64,000 nucleotides of DNA from Psychroserpens luteolus. GTDB lineage: Bacteria; Bacteroidota; Bacteroidia; Flavobacteriales; Flavobacteriaceae. The stretch is taken from NCBI RefSeq assembly GCF_021032705.1, contig NZ_JAHVXI010000003.1, positions 300,042-364,041 of the forward strand, written 5' to 3'. Below, piece after piece: positions 1-9,305 of the stretch (position 1 is its first letter; every line of letters starts with the position of its first letter). The notes beneath the pieces are model-generated. The model ran no database searches, was not told the DNA's origin, and saw nothing but the letters and a program-made list of their open reading frames with translations. The position numbers were made by a program, and so were the translations under genes.

Positions 1-38
1 CTGCAACCCACCTTTATTTGTACAATTCTGGATAATCT

Positions 39-596
39 TTACACAATTTGGTCTATGGGTTTTCTGTTCCATTTTTGCAGGTTCTTAAATACTGTCATTG
101 ACATTCCTGTTACATTTTTGAATTGTCTCGCCAAATGACTACTGTTATTATAGTTCAAGCTGTATGCTATTTCTGAAAAATTCAACTGTCCCAATTGTAT
201 CAGTTCTTTTACCTTTTCAATCTTTAAGTTGATTTCATATTTTTCTATGGTTAAACCTTCAGTTTTACTGAACAACTTGCTTAAAGCCGAATAGGATTTA
301 TTAAACCTTTTGGTCAAAAAAGAGGAAAGATTTGCATTGTCTTGATTTTCGATTTTTTGTATGAGTACAATCTTTATTTCCTCTATCAAAATTTCTGTTT
401 CATCCTTTATGATTTCAAAACCGTGTTTGTTCAGCACTTTTTCCAATTCTAATGCTTGGATGCCTGTCTTTTCGTTTAGAACAATTTGCCCAAGCTCAAC
501 CGATTTTATGTCACAACCCAATTCCTCCAACTCACGCAATACAGTTGATTTGCATCTGTCGCACACCATATTCTTTATGTTAAGGGTTGGTTTCAT
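39..596 (-). CDS. HMA-domain/AraC-type transcriptional regulator of metal efflux
   Basis: A 185-residue protein. The first 70 residues resemble a heavy-metal-associated (HMA) domain with the metal-binding pair Cys12/Cys15 in the motif MVCDRC. Residues about 75-175 form an AraC-type DNA-binding domain, with the second helix-turn-helix visible around FSEIAYSLNYNNSSHLARQF. Its ATG overlaps the stop of the preceding lipoprotein gene by four bases (593-596), so it is the last gene of the efflux operon. The inferred role is a cytoplasmic sensor of copper or a similar soft metal that controls the operon. Direct fusion of the metal-binding domain to the AraC DNA-binding domain, without the usual cupin-like sensor domain, is the notable point. 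Confidence 0.82.
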   Translation of the reverse strand: MKPTLNIKNMVCDRCKSTVLRELEELGCDIKSVELGQIVLNEKTGIQALELEKVLNKHGFEIIKDETEILIEEIKIVLIQKIENQDNANLSSFLTKRFNKSYSALSKLFSKTEGLTIEKYEINLKIEKVKELIQLGQLNFSEIAYSLNYNNSSHLARQFKNVTGMSMTVFKNLQKWNRKPIDQIV

Positions 597-1318
597 TGCT
601 TTGGTAGTTTTAATGTTACTGTTTGATGTAATAACAAATCATCTATATGGCCAGCAATCTCATTACCATCTGTTTTAAAATGCATATGCATATTGGTTGT
701 ATGATGTGTAAAGACTGCTTTGTGCTTTGTAGAATAAAACCCTATAATTTGAACTTTACTATCTTTCAAAGTTCCATTTAAACCAGATTCTTTGTGTTTT
801 TTATGACTATGTATTTTATCACCATCTTTCCAATTAATGACGTGCCAATCTAAAGAAGCGATAGTACCATCTAATAGAAAAGGAAATGGTTTTTCTATGT
901 CAATCCCAATATCTGTGGCTATTTCAAAAATTTGCTTTTCTAAATCACTTTTTGTTTTACTATTCTCAATTTGAAAAGAATCCCACGCTTTAATTTCTGC
1001 ATATACTAATAGAGATGCCTTTATATTGTAAGAATCTTTAATCTGTAAACTACTATCAACCACAAAACTGTTGCTTGGTTGACTATCAAATATTTGAATT
1101 TCGCCCTTGAGGTTATCCACAGCACCAAGAGCGTAAAGGTTTTTCATTTTTGAAAGTGTGTCTAAACTGATTACGGGTTGAATATTCCCAGACATTATTG
1201 TTCTTAAAGCACCTGAATGTTTTACTTCTGTTGAAAGAGTTTTACTTTCTTTATCTCGACAAGACGAAAAGGCAATTGTAAAAAACACTAATACGATTAT
1301 ATATGTTAATCTTTTCAT
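593..1318 (-). CDS. Acetolactate decarboxylase (BudA)-like lipoprotein
   Basis: A 241-residue lipoprotein (signal peptide with lipobox ending at Cys20). The mature part matches the alpha-acetolactate decarboxylase fold: GALRTIMSG near the start, then YALGAVDNLKGEIQIFD (compare the family's GTF..LDGE.I.FD), and near the end His211, His213 and His224. The spacing HxH-x10-H is that of the three zinc ligands of BudA. Classic BudA is cytoplasmic and makes acetoin; this copy is exported and sits between a TolC-like gene (3-base gap) and the HMA-AraC gene (4-base overlap) in a metal-efflux operon. Its substrate is therefore unknown, and metal binding rather than acetoin synthesis is a real alternative. 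Confidence 0.75.
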   Translation of the reverse strand: MKRLTYIIVLVFFTIAFSSCRDKESKTLSTEVKHSGALRTIMSGNIQPVISLDTLSKMKNLYALGAVDNLKGEIQIFDSQPSNSFVVDSSLQIKDSYNIKASLLVYAEIKAWDSFQIENSKTKSDLEKQIFEIATDIGIDIEKPFPFLLDGTIASLDWHVINWKDGDKIHSHKKHKESGLNGTLKDSKVQIIGFYSTKHKAVFTHHTTNMHMHFKTDGNEIAGHIDDLLLHQTVTLKLPKQ

Positions 1319-1321
1319 TGC

Positions 1322-2557
1322 TTAATTGGTTAAGTAATTAATAATTGTGCTTTGCACATAGTAGCCCTTAATAGACTCTATTTGGTTCATTTGAAACTTT
1401 AGTTGCAATTCCTGAATATCCAAAACATCATTAAAATCTATCGTTCCTGTTTCGTAACTTTTGATTAAGATATCTTCTGCATCTTTAGCTTGTTTTAAGT
1501 TCTTGGTTTGAGTCTCATAACTTATTCTTGCCGAAATACGTTCATTAATCGCCTTACTTAAAAGTGTTTCCAAAGTGTTTAATCGTTCTTGTTTTTGAGC
1601 TGTTATTTCTTCCTGTTGCAACTCATTTTGCTTGGTTTGAGATTTATATTTTTTATTAAAAATTGGGATTGACAATGAAACCATAGGCATCACAATATCT
1701 TTACCGTTATCCGAGAAATTCATATCTGGTCTTTCGGAAACATTGATATAGTCCAAGCCAAACCCAATCATAGGACTGCTTTCTTTTTGGTTTAGTAATT
1801 CTGATTGTTCTATGGATTGAAATAGTTTATCATACTTTAACAATTCAGGATGCAATGCTAAATTTTTAGTAGTGACTTCAAAGTCTTCTGAAGGCATCAT
1901 TAAACTCTCTACCACAGTAACAGCAACATCATTTTCTCTGTTCAAAAGGTTATTCAGATTCGTTTGTTCCGCTAAAAACTGTTGACTTAAAACATCTTTT
2001 AGTTGTTGCATTTCATTTTGACGCATTTGTAATCTCAATACATCTACAGCAGATGCTTTACCAACCTCAACAGAGGTTAGTGCTAATGTCTCATAGGTTT
2101 CCAGTAGTTTAATATTCTCGCTTAAAACCTCTTGTTTTGCTTTATTAGCGTAAAGATTATAATAGGATTGTGATACAGAAGCCATCAATTTTCGCTTTGC
2201 AATAACAATGTCTTCATATTTTGCATCAGCTAATGAACTGACATAATTTTCTCTTGATGTAATTGTACCAAACCACGGTAACATTTGTTTAGCTGATACC
2301 TTAAAGCGTTGTGCTCCTGTTCTCGTTTCTGGTTCGCTCACAAAGTAACCTACACCAAATTCGGTATTAGGAATGGTATTGACTTCATTTACTTTTTCGG
2401 AAGCTCTTTTGTATTGCAATTCAAATTTTTGAATTTCTGGACTGTTATTTAATGCTGTATCAATAAGCTTTTCTAACTCTTGACTTTGCGCAGAAAGCAC
2501 GAAGCATAAAGCACAAAGAACAAAGACCGTTTTTATATTGATTTTTATGTATTTCAT
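1322..2557 (-). CDS. TolC/CusC-like outer-membrane efflux channel
   Basis: A 411-residue protein with a signal peptide (VFVLCALCFVLSAQSQ) and two long alpha-helical/coiled-coil halves of the outer membrane efflux protein (OEP) family, including the usual ELQYKRASEKVNEVN and ELQLKFQMNQIESIKGYY heptad regions. It would form the outer-membrane duct of the RND pump encoded directly upstream; its ATG overlaps that gene's stop by four bases (2554-2557), which indicates translational coupling. It is clearly of the heavy-metal (CusC/CzcC) type by context. No periplasmic adaptor gene accompanies the pair in this window. Confidence 0.88.
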   Translation of the reverse strand: MKYIKINIKTVFVLCALCFVLSAQSQELEKLIDTALNNSPEIQKFELQYKRASEKVNEVNTIPNTEFGVGYFVSEPETRTGAQRFKVSAKQMLPWFGTITSRENYVSSLADAKYEDIVIAKRKLMASVSQSYYNLYANKAKQEVLSENIKLLETYETLALTSVEVGKASAVDVLRLQMRQNEMQQLKDVLSQQFLAEQTNLNNLLNRENDVAVTVVESLMMPSEDFEVTTKNLALHPELLKYDKLFQSIEQSELLNQKESSPMIGFGLDYINVSERPDMNFSDNGKDIVMPMVSLSIPIFNKKYKSQTKQNELQQEEITAQKQERLNTLETLLSKAINERISARISYETQTKNLKQAKDAEDILIKSYETGTIDFNDVLDIQELQLKFQMNQIESIKGYYVQSTIINYLTN

Positions 2558-5500
2558 TTTGTTGCTCTTTTAAGTTTAACTTCGGATTTCCAGCTATATA
2601 ATACTGGAACTACGAATAGGGTTATTAAGGCTATGAGCATTCCACCAAAACTTGGGATTGCCATTGGAATCATAATATCGCTTCCTCTCCCTGTAGATGT
2701 GAGTATTGGTAATAATGCTAATATGGTCGTTGCTGTTGTCATTAAACAGGGTCTGATTCGTTTTTCTCCTGCTTCAACAACTGACGCCCTAACTTCTTTT
2801 TTGTTTTCTGGTGTATTTCTATTAAAAGTTTGTGTTAAATAGGTTGCCATAACCACACCATCATCGGTTGCAATACCGAAGAGTGCAATAAAACCTACCC
2901 AAACAGCCACACTTAAATTAATTGGGTGCATCTGGAATAAATCACGCAGATTCTGCCCAGCGACATTGAAGTTTAAAAACCAATCTTGACCATAGAGCCA
3001 TATCATTACAAATCCACCAGCAAACGCTACTGCAATACCTGTAAACACCATTAATGATGTACCAACAGAACGGAATTGGAAATACAGTATTAAAAAGATG
3101 ATTGCCAATGCTAATGGCACAACAACAGATAAGGTTTTTTCTGCTCGTAATTGATTTTCGTAAGTTCCTGTGAATGCATAGTTGATTCCTTTTGGAACTA
3201 TCAATTCACCAGAGTCTATCTTTTCTTGAATCAATGCTTGTGCGTTTTCAACCACGCTTACTTCTGCAAAACCATCTAATTTATCGAACAGTACATAACC
3301 TACTAAAAAGGTATCTTCACTTTTAATGACTTGTGGACCTTGTTCGTAACGAATGGATGCCAATTCGCTTAATGGAACAGGACTGCCTTTTTCAACTGGC
3401 ATATAAATCTGTTGTAAGTCTGTTGGATTTGCTCGTAATTCTCTTGGGTATCGCACACGAACACCATATCGCTCACGACCTTCAACCGTTTGTGTTAATA
3501 CCATACCACCAACTGCGACTTTTAATACCTCTTGAACATCTTGTACAGAAATACCATAACGTGCAATTTTCTCTCTATCAATATCAATTAACAAATAGGG
3601 TTTGCCTACAATACGGTCTGCAAAAACAGCTTCTTTTTTAACACCTTCAGCTTGTTTGAGTATATCTTCCAATTGAACACCAAAGGCTTCAATTTGCTTT
3701 AAGTCTTGACCTTTTACCTTAATTCCCATAGGTGCTCGCATTCCTGTTTGAAGCATTACCAATCTTGTTTCAATGGGTTGTAGTTTTGGTGCTGACGTAA
3801 CACCTGGCAATTTGGTAACTCTTACAATTTCATTCCAAATATCGTCTGGTGATTCAATTTCTGGTCGCCAATTACGATAGTATTCACCATCCTCATCTTC
3901 GATTAGTTGAGACCTTTTAACTGTGCTATAAGCAACATTTTCGGAATTATTAGGATTAGAAATAAAGCGACCATCTTTCAATTCAAACAAACCATCCTCA
4001 TTTACTTTATAGCGTTGTCGTTCTCCATCTGCATTCAGCATATATTCTGATTTATACTGAATGATGTTCTCATACATTGATAGAGGTGCTGGGTCTAACG
4101 CTGATTCTGTTCTACCTGCTTTACCTACAACTGTTTCAATTTCTGGAATACTGGCGACAGCCATATCTAATTGTTGTAAAACCCGTTTGTTTTCTTCCAC
4201 ACCAGAATGAGGCATTGAAGTTGGCATTAGTAGAAATGAGCCTTCATTTAAGGATGGCATAAACTCTTTGCCTGTGTTCTTCATGATGAAAAACCCTGCA
4301 ATTACAATAGCTGTTGGAACAGATAGAAACAATAATTTATGATCTAAACACCACCTTAAAATATGTGTGTAATATTTGATGAATAATGTAAAAAGACCTA
4401 ATAAACCAAAGCAAATTACACTTACAAAAATGAGATTCCAAAAGATGCTTTTATCAACGCCTAATGGTCGCCAATATTCGGCTAACAGAAATATGATTGC
4501 TGATGCTGAAATAATGATATTGACAAGATTAGCTTGTTTGTCTGATATTTTATTTTGAAGATTTAGAAGTGCTGTAATTCCAAAAGCTATCAAAATCAAT
4601 CCTAACCAATACCCAAAGACTATTGCTACGATTCCTAAAGCTATTAAAACACCATTTAAAATAGTTTTAAAAGTGTTTTTAATGCTTTTCTTTCTGAATA
4701 AATAAGCAGCAAACGGTGGAATTAAAAATAAAGCGACAATAACTGATGCAGTTAACGCAAAGGTTTTTGTAAATGCCAATGGTCTAAATAATTTTCCTTC
4801 TGCACCAATCATAGTAAATACAGGAATGAAACTAATTATTGTTGTCATTACTGCGGTTACGATTGCGCCAGATACTTCTGCTGTGGCATTATAAACTACT
4901 GTATTAATGGATTGTGTTCCATCATCTTCATCTAAATGCCTTATAATGTTTTCTGAAAGAATGACACCAACATCGACCATTGTACCAATAGCAATTGCAA
5001 TACCAGATAATGCGACAATGTTTGCATCTACTCCAAAGAACTTCATAGCTATAAAAACCATTAAAACAGCAACTGGTAGTAGTCCAGATATAAGTACCGA
5101 TGCCCGAAGATTAAACACCATAATGATAATAACCAAAATGGTAATTAGAATTTCTAAAGTTAAGGCTTCATTGAGTGTGCCTAGTGTTTCTTGAATTAAT
5201 TCTGTTCTATCATAAAATGGTACTATTGTGACTTGTGATGTTCTTCCATCTGCCAATACTTTTGAAGGTAACCCTGCACTTAATTCGTTAATTTTCTCTT
5301 TTACATTATTAATGACTTCCATTGGGTTTGCACCATAACGCGCTACTACAACACCACCGACAACTTCTGCACCTTCTTTATCTAATAAGCCACGTCTTGT
5401 TGCAGGGCCTAAAGAGACTTTTCCAATATCTTTAATTCGTATTGCTGTATAATCTTCGGAAGTAACGACAGCGTTTTCAATATCTGCGATAGATTTTACA

Positions 5501-6261
5501 TAACCCAAGCCGCGAACTAAATATTCTGCATTATTGATTTCAATAGTTTGTGCACCAATGTCTTTATTACTTTCCTTAACTGCTTTTACAATATGATGCA
5601 TACCTATATTATATTGACGCATCAATTCTGGATTAACATCTACTTGGTATTCTTGAACATAACCACCAATAGATGCTACTTCTGATACGCCATTTGCAGA
5701 GGATAGCGCATATTTTACATAGTAATCTTGAATACTACGTAATTCTTGTAAATCCCAACCACCAGTTACATTTCCGTTTTCATCACGTCCTTCAAGCGTG
5801 TACCAAAATATTTGTCCTAATCCTGTTGCATCTGGTCCCAACGCAGGATTAACACCTTCAGGTAATAAACCACTTGGTAATGAGTTTAGTTTTTCGAGAA
5901 TTCGACTTCTACTCCAGTAAAATTCTATATCTTCTTCAAAAATTATATAGATACTTGAAAAGCCGAACATAGACGAACTACGAATGGTTTTTACTCCAGG
6001 AATACCTAACAAAGACGTGGTTAATGGATAGGTAATTTGGTCTTCTATATCTTGAGGTGAACGACCATCCCACTTTGTAAATACAATTTGTTGGTTTTCT
6101 CCAATATCTGGTATGGCATCTACAGCTACAGGATTACTTGGTAAAAATCCTGTATCCCAATTGAAAGGTGCATTTACTGTTCCCCATCCTACGAAAAGAA
6201 CGAGAAGTAGAACTGCAACGAGTTTATTTTCTATTAAAAATTTGATGCTTTTATTTAGCAT
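2554..6261 (-). CDS. cusA: CusA/CzcA-type heavy-metal RND efflux pump
   Basis: A 1235-residue inner-membrane RND permease. Visible hallmarks are the N-terminal segment with NPVAVDAIPDIGENQQ and the central membrane motif GIAIAIGTMVDVGVILSENI, whose aspartate takes part in proton relay in heavy-metal RND pumps. It is about 190 residues longer than E. coli CusA because of extra hydrophobic segments inserted around residues 525-640, a form I associate with flavobacterial copies. The methionine-rich LNEGSFLLMPTSM region is compatible with Cu(I) or Ag(I) transport, but the metal cannot be fixed from sequence. It exports metal ions in complex with the TolC-like product of the next gene; a CusB-type adaptor gene is missing here. 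Confidence 0.9.
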   Translation of the reverse strand: MLNKSIKFLIENKLVAVLLLVLFVGWGTVNAPFNWDTGFLPSNPVAVDAIPDIGENQQIVFTKWDGRSPQDIEDQITYPLTTSLLGIPGVKTIRSSSMFGFSSIYIIFEEDIEFYWSRSRILEKLNSLPSGLLPEGVNPALGPDATGLGQIFWYTLEGRDENGNVTGGWDLQELRSIQDYYVKYALSSANGVSEVASIGGYVQEYQVDVNPELMRQYNIGMHHIVKAVKESNKDIGAQTIEINNAEYLVRGLGYVKSIADIENAVVTSEDYTAIRIKDIGKVSLGPATRRGLLDKEGAEVVGGVVVARYGANPMEVINNVKEKINELSAGLPSKVLADGRTSQVTIVPFYDRTELIQETLGTLNEALTLEILITILVIIIMVFNLRASVLISGLLPVAVLMVFIAMKFFGVDANIVALSGIAIAIGTMVDVGVILSENIIRHLDEDDGTQSINTVVYNATAEVSGAIVTAVMTTIISFIPVFTMIGAEGKLFRPLAFTKTFALTASVIVALFLIPPFAAYLFRKKSIKNTFKTILNGVLIALGIVAIVFGYWLGLILIAFGITALLNLQNKISDKQANLVNIIISASAIIFLLAEYWRPLGVDKSIFWNLIFVSVICFGLLGLFTLFIKYYTHILRWCLDHKLLFLSVPTAIVIAGFFIMKNTGKEFMPSLNEGSFLLMPTSMPHSGVEENKRVLQQLDMAVASIPEIETVVGKAGRTESALDPAPLSMYENIIQYKSEYMLNADGERQRYKVNEDGLFELKDGRFISNPNNSENVAYSTVKRSQLIEDEDGEYYRNWRPEIESPDDIWNEIVRVTKLPGVTSAPKLQPIETRLVMLQTGMRAPMGIKVKGQDLKQIEAFGVQLEDILKQAEGVKKEAVFADRIVGKPYLLIDIDREKIARYGISVQDVQEVLKVAVGGMVLTQTVEGRERYGVRVRYPRELRANPTDLQQIYMPVEKGSPVPLSELASIRYEQGPQVIKSEDTFLVGYVLFDKLDGFAEVSVVENAQALIQEKIDSGELIVPKGINYAFTGTYENQLRAEKTLSVVVPLALAIIFLILYFQFRSVGTSLMVFTGIAVAFAGGFVMIWLYGQDWFLNFNVAGQNLRDLFQMHPINLSVAVWVGFIALFGIATDDGVVMATYLTQTFNRNTPENKKEVRASVVEAGEKRIRPCLMTTATTILALLPILTSTGRGSDIMIPMAIPSFGGMLIALITLFVVPVLYSWKSEVKLKRATK

Positions 6262-6369
6262 AGTATTTGATAATTAAACAATTAGACATTGGTGTTGAGA
6301 AAACACCGAATACAACAAATTGTCCACATAGCATAAAGCCATTGGATAACGCAGTCTATTGTTTAAAAA

Positions 6370-6783
6370 TCAAATTAAATAAGTCTCGTCAATCTTGAAG
6401 ATTTGCCTGACGACGAGTGGTGGTTTGTATTCTTCGTAAGAAGAAACATTATTATCTAAACCTTCAAAAAGGTTAATATAGGTATGAACAAATGAAGCTA
6501 TGAATACTTGTTGCTCAAACGTAATTTTGTCAAATTGCAATTGTAGTTCGTCTTGACCTTCAAATGCTAATTGTTCATCATCACAACAGTTTTTCTTTGT
6601 AATAGCACAACCTTCTGTTGATGGTTTGTCCATTTCCATACCGCAACCTTTAGCTTTTTGGAAAATAGCCGTTTCCACTAAAGTATCTCCACAATAATGC
6701 ATATTCACAGCAAATGACATAGTAGAGAATAACACTACAAAAGCCATTATAAACGACATTATTTTATGAGATATATGCTTCAT
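6370..6783 (-). CDS. HYC_CC_PP family protein
   Basis: A 137-residue exported protein with signal peptide (IMAFVVLFSTMSFAV) followed by the family signature MHYCGDTLVE, a cysteine pair region (KGCGME...GCAITKKNCCDD) and the short C-terminal YKPPLVV segment. Proteins of this family are found in Bacteroidota beside CusA/TolC metal-efflux genes and their Cys/His pattern suggests periplasmic metal binding, but the function is not established. It is the promoter-proximal gene of the operon, separated from cusA by 108 bases. Confidence 0.82.
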   Translation of the reverse strand: MKHISHKIMSFIMAFVVLFSTMSFAVNMHYCGDTLVETAIFQKAKGCGMEMDKPSTEGCAITKKNCCDDEQLAFEGQDELQLQFDKITFEQQVFIASFVHTYINLFEGLDNNVSSYEEYKPPLVVRQIFKIDETYLI

Positions 6784-6848
6784 AACGACTACAAAGGTAT
6801 TAAATTTTTAATTAATGTCATTTTTGCTTAACAGAAGTTTAAATTACA

Positions 6849-7898
6849 TTATTTCATACTTAAATCTATATTTTCACTTAAAATAGCTTCTAAATGTGAA
6901 GGCATTTTATAATTAGTTAGGACTTCACCAGTTTTTATATTAATCCAATCTGCTGAACTTATGTCGTATTCCCATTCATTATATTCGGTGAGTAGTTTAG
7001 CAGGCATTTGTTTTTTATCATTTTGCTTCGGTAAATTGAAACCAAATCGATCAAATATGCGCTTACCCTTCATAGCTGTGAGAATTGTATTTAAGGCTTT
7101 AATGTATATCTGAGTAGTATCTTTTTGATTCTTTCGTTTTTTTAAATCTGGTTCTGTAAATATTTTGCTTCCATATTTAATTATTTCAATGAGTCCTGAT
7201 TCTAAATTATTTACTTTTTGAATATTTTGAGCAGGTCTTCTAGCAAATTTTGGTGTCCATAATTTTAGCCATTCTGAAAGTAAAACCTCAGCGATTTCTT
7301 TGTCTTTTGTGATAATATGAAAATGAGGATTGTATGTTCTTTTAATAGGATTGAAATTACATTCTAAAGACCTTATGCCTATTAGTTTTTTACCCTTTCC
7401 TCTTTGATAACGTTTACGATGTTTTTCAGTTATTCTTTGAAAACCCTGAATAAATTTCTTTATGTATAATGATAAGTTACCAGCTTTACAAGATTTTACC
7501 GTTAAGGTTAAGAAATAAGGTGTTTTCCACTCTTTCAAAACCACATGATACTTATTAATCATTTCAGCCTTTCTAATACTACAGCATAATGTACAAAATC
7601 TATTCTTACAGTATTTTCCATAAAGTCTATCATCCGCTGTAAACAAGTTTTGCTGGCAGTAATAAGTATTCCAATACGATTTTTCTAATTCTGGTTCACC
7701 TTCTTTCTGTGCAATATCAATTAGCTTTAACATCATTATTTGCGTAATGGTTTTGCGTTTTGCTCTTCCTTTTAAGGCATCTCTTTTGTTGAGGTCAGAA
7801 CCTTCTCCATTGACTATGACATTGTTTTGTCCTGTTTTGTTTGTCCTACTTTCTGCTAATGTATAGATTTCTCTATCCCCAAACTTTTCTAATCCCAT
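6849..7898 (-). CDS. HUH-type replication (Rep) protein
   Basis: A 349-residue protein resembling the Rep_1 rolling-circle family. It has a zinc-knuckle-like cysteine cluster (C97, C102, C105, C106 in YCKNRFCTLCC), a beta-strand YFLTLTVK, the metal-binding HUH motif NPHFHII (His192, His194) and a later IIKYGSK segment at the position of the nicking tyrosine motif. Such proteins nick one DNA strand to start rolling-circle replication. With the integrase and the HTH gene next to it, the parsimonious role is replication of the excised element. Start chosen at ATG 7898, 11 bases after the HTH gene's stop. Confidence 0.75.
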   Translation of the reverse strand: MGLEKFGDREIYTLAESRTNKTGQNNVIVNGEGSDLNKRDALKGRAKRKTITQIMMLKLIDIAQKEGEPELEKSYWNTYYCQQNLFTADDRLYGKYCKNRFCTLCCSIRKAEMINKYHVVLKEWKTPYFLTLTVKSCKAGNLSLYIKKFIQGFQRITEKHRKRYQRGKGKKLIGIRSLECNFNPIKRTYNPHFHIITKDKEIAEVLLSEWLKLWTPKFARRPAQNIQKVNNLESGLIEIIKYGSKIFTEPDLKKRKNQKDTTQIYIKALNTILTAMKGKRIFDRFGFNLPKQNDKKQMPAKLLTEYNEWEYDISSADWINIKTGEVLTNYKMPSHLEAILSENIDLSMK

Positions 7899-7909
7899 AT
7901 TGTAATTGA

Positions 7910-8212
7910 TTATGATCGTTTGTATTTAAGAGATTTTACTTCTTGCAAAGACTCATCAATATCACTTCGTTTTATAAGTAAAATTCTACCTACTTTTTTA
8001 GCAGTGATATAACCACGTTTTATGTAATTGTGAATAGACTGTTCTGAAACCTTAAGAAGTTCGGCGGTTTCTTTTACTGTTAGGTTTTCGGTTTTTTCTT
8101 CTTCTATTGGTTTATGTTTTATTTCCAATAAAAGAGTTTCGATGTTTGACAATCTTTCACTGATTGTCTCAAATGGGTTGCTCATAACAAATCGTTTTAT
8201 AATTTGATACAA
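7910..8212 (-). CDS. Helix-turn-helix (excisionase-like) protein
   Basis: A 100-residue protein whose residues about 42-95 match the HTH_17/excisionase family (NLTVKETAELLKVSEQSIHNYI followed by the wing GYITAKKVGRILLIKRSDIDE). The N-terminal part is a short coiled-coil-like helix. In Bacteroidota integrative elements such proteins act as recombination directionality factors or as repressors of the rep gene; the sequence does not decide which. It is followed after 11 bases by the Rep gene. The upstream gap holds nested inverted repeats. Confidence 0.8.
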   Translation of the reverse strand: MYQIIKRFVMSNPFETISERLSNIETLLLEIKHKPIEEEKTENLTVKETAELLKVSEQSIHNYIKRGYITAKKVGRILLIKRSDIDESLQEVKSLKYKRS

Positions 8213-8234
8213 ACATAATTTGGGATTGATGAGG

Positions 8235-8267
8235 TAACTATAATGTAACGGTTACCACTTATAGTTA
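8235..8267. repeat. Nested inverted repeats upstream of the HTH gene
   Basis: TAACTATA at 8235-8242 is mirrored by TATAGTTA at 8260-8267, and inside it GTAAC/GTTAC form an 11-base palindrome at 8245-8255. The block lies between the stop of the 346-residue gene and the start of the HTH gene. It could be the binding site of the HTH protein (autoregulation) or a weak terminator; no T-run follows, which favours an operator. Confidence 0.4.
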
Positions 8268-9305
8268 TCTATTCTTTGTTTTAGCTTCTTTTAATTCTAA
8301 AAGTGCAATGCTTTTAGCTTTTGAAAAATCTTTAAGCATAGTATTAGCGACAAAATCTATATGAGAAACTTTATTTTTAGCAACTCGATTTGTTCTATGA
8401 TGGGCTATAAAATTGTATTCTTTTTGAAAATACTTAGTCGTAGTATTAATACTTTCTTTTCTGATTAATTCAGCTATAGCCTTCACTTTCCCTTCTGGAT
8501 GATTTTCAAAATAACCAAAATCACCACTTTGTTGCAAATAATAATAGTAAAGAGCATATTGAGGAATAGAAACTTTATTTTCTGTATTAGATATCTTTAT
8601 AGATTTCAGTTTGTTTTTTCTATCCTCTATAAATATCTTCTCCTTATAATATCGCAATTTACTTTCAAAAAATTCTGTCTGCAATTCTAAATAATTTTCA
8701 TCTACTTTCTCTAGAACTTTGTTTTGTAGCCCTTGCTCCGTTAAACTATCCAAACTTTCATTAATAATTTTATAAGCGGTTAACGTTTCAGAACGAGAAA
8801 ACATTTGGGAAAGAGACAAAAATCCAGCATTCAAAGCATACCTACTAATAAGATCCAAATCAAAATACATTTTACCTTCATTCTCTATAAACTTAAGGCA
8901 GTTGAAAAAATTTACAGTTAACTTTTGAAGATTCTCTTTATCATTATAAATAAATCTGTTTTGAAAAACTATACTTATGAATTCGTTTGAAGCAATAACA
9001 TATGTTAATTGCATCTGCATAATATATTTTTGACACAATTTAAATCCTTTGTCGGTAGTCTCTCCTAAACAATATTTACATTTTGATTTCCTATCATTAG
9101 GCAACGATTTGTCCATTGCTTGTTCAAATGCTCTGTATGCTATTTTATAATTCTTTTCAGAACCTAAAAACTCAGTTAAGTAATATCTATGATTCTTCTC
9201 GTTCAGCTTTCTCTGATATTCCTTTTGTTCTGGTGAAAATTCAATAAAAGTGATTTTTTCATCCTCTTTCATATTAATCTCAAACCCAATCTCTTTTCTT
9301 GTCAT
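8265..9305 (-). CDS. Unknown protein of the integrated element
   Basis: A 346-residue, lysine-rich soluble protein without signal peptide or membrane segment. I do not recognise a family. A CKYCLGETTDKGFKLCQ stretch near residue 77 could hold a metal, and the C-terminal third is basic and helical. Its start codon overlaps the integrase stop (TAATG at 9303-9307 on the plus-strand numbering), so it is co-translated with the integrase. The same position in related elements is often held by such unknown proteins; a DNA-binding accessory role is a guess. Confidence 0.65.
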   Translation of the reverse strand: MTRKEIGFEINMKEDEKITFIEFSPEQKEYQRKLNEKNHRYYLTEFLGSEKNYKIAYRAFEQAMDKSLPNDRKSKCKYCLGETTDKGFKLCQKYIMQMQLTYVIASNEFISIVFQNRFIYNDKENLQKLTVNFFNCLKFIENEGKMYFDLDLISRYALNAGFLSLSQMFSRSETLTAYKIINESLDSLTEQGLQNKVLEKVDENYLELQTEFFESKLRYYKEKIFIEDRKNKLKSIKISNTENKVSIPQYALYYYYLQQSGDFGYFENHPEGKVKAIAELIRKESINTTTKYFQKEYNFIAHHRTNRVAKNKVSHIDFVANTMLKDFSKAKSIALLELKEAKTKNR

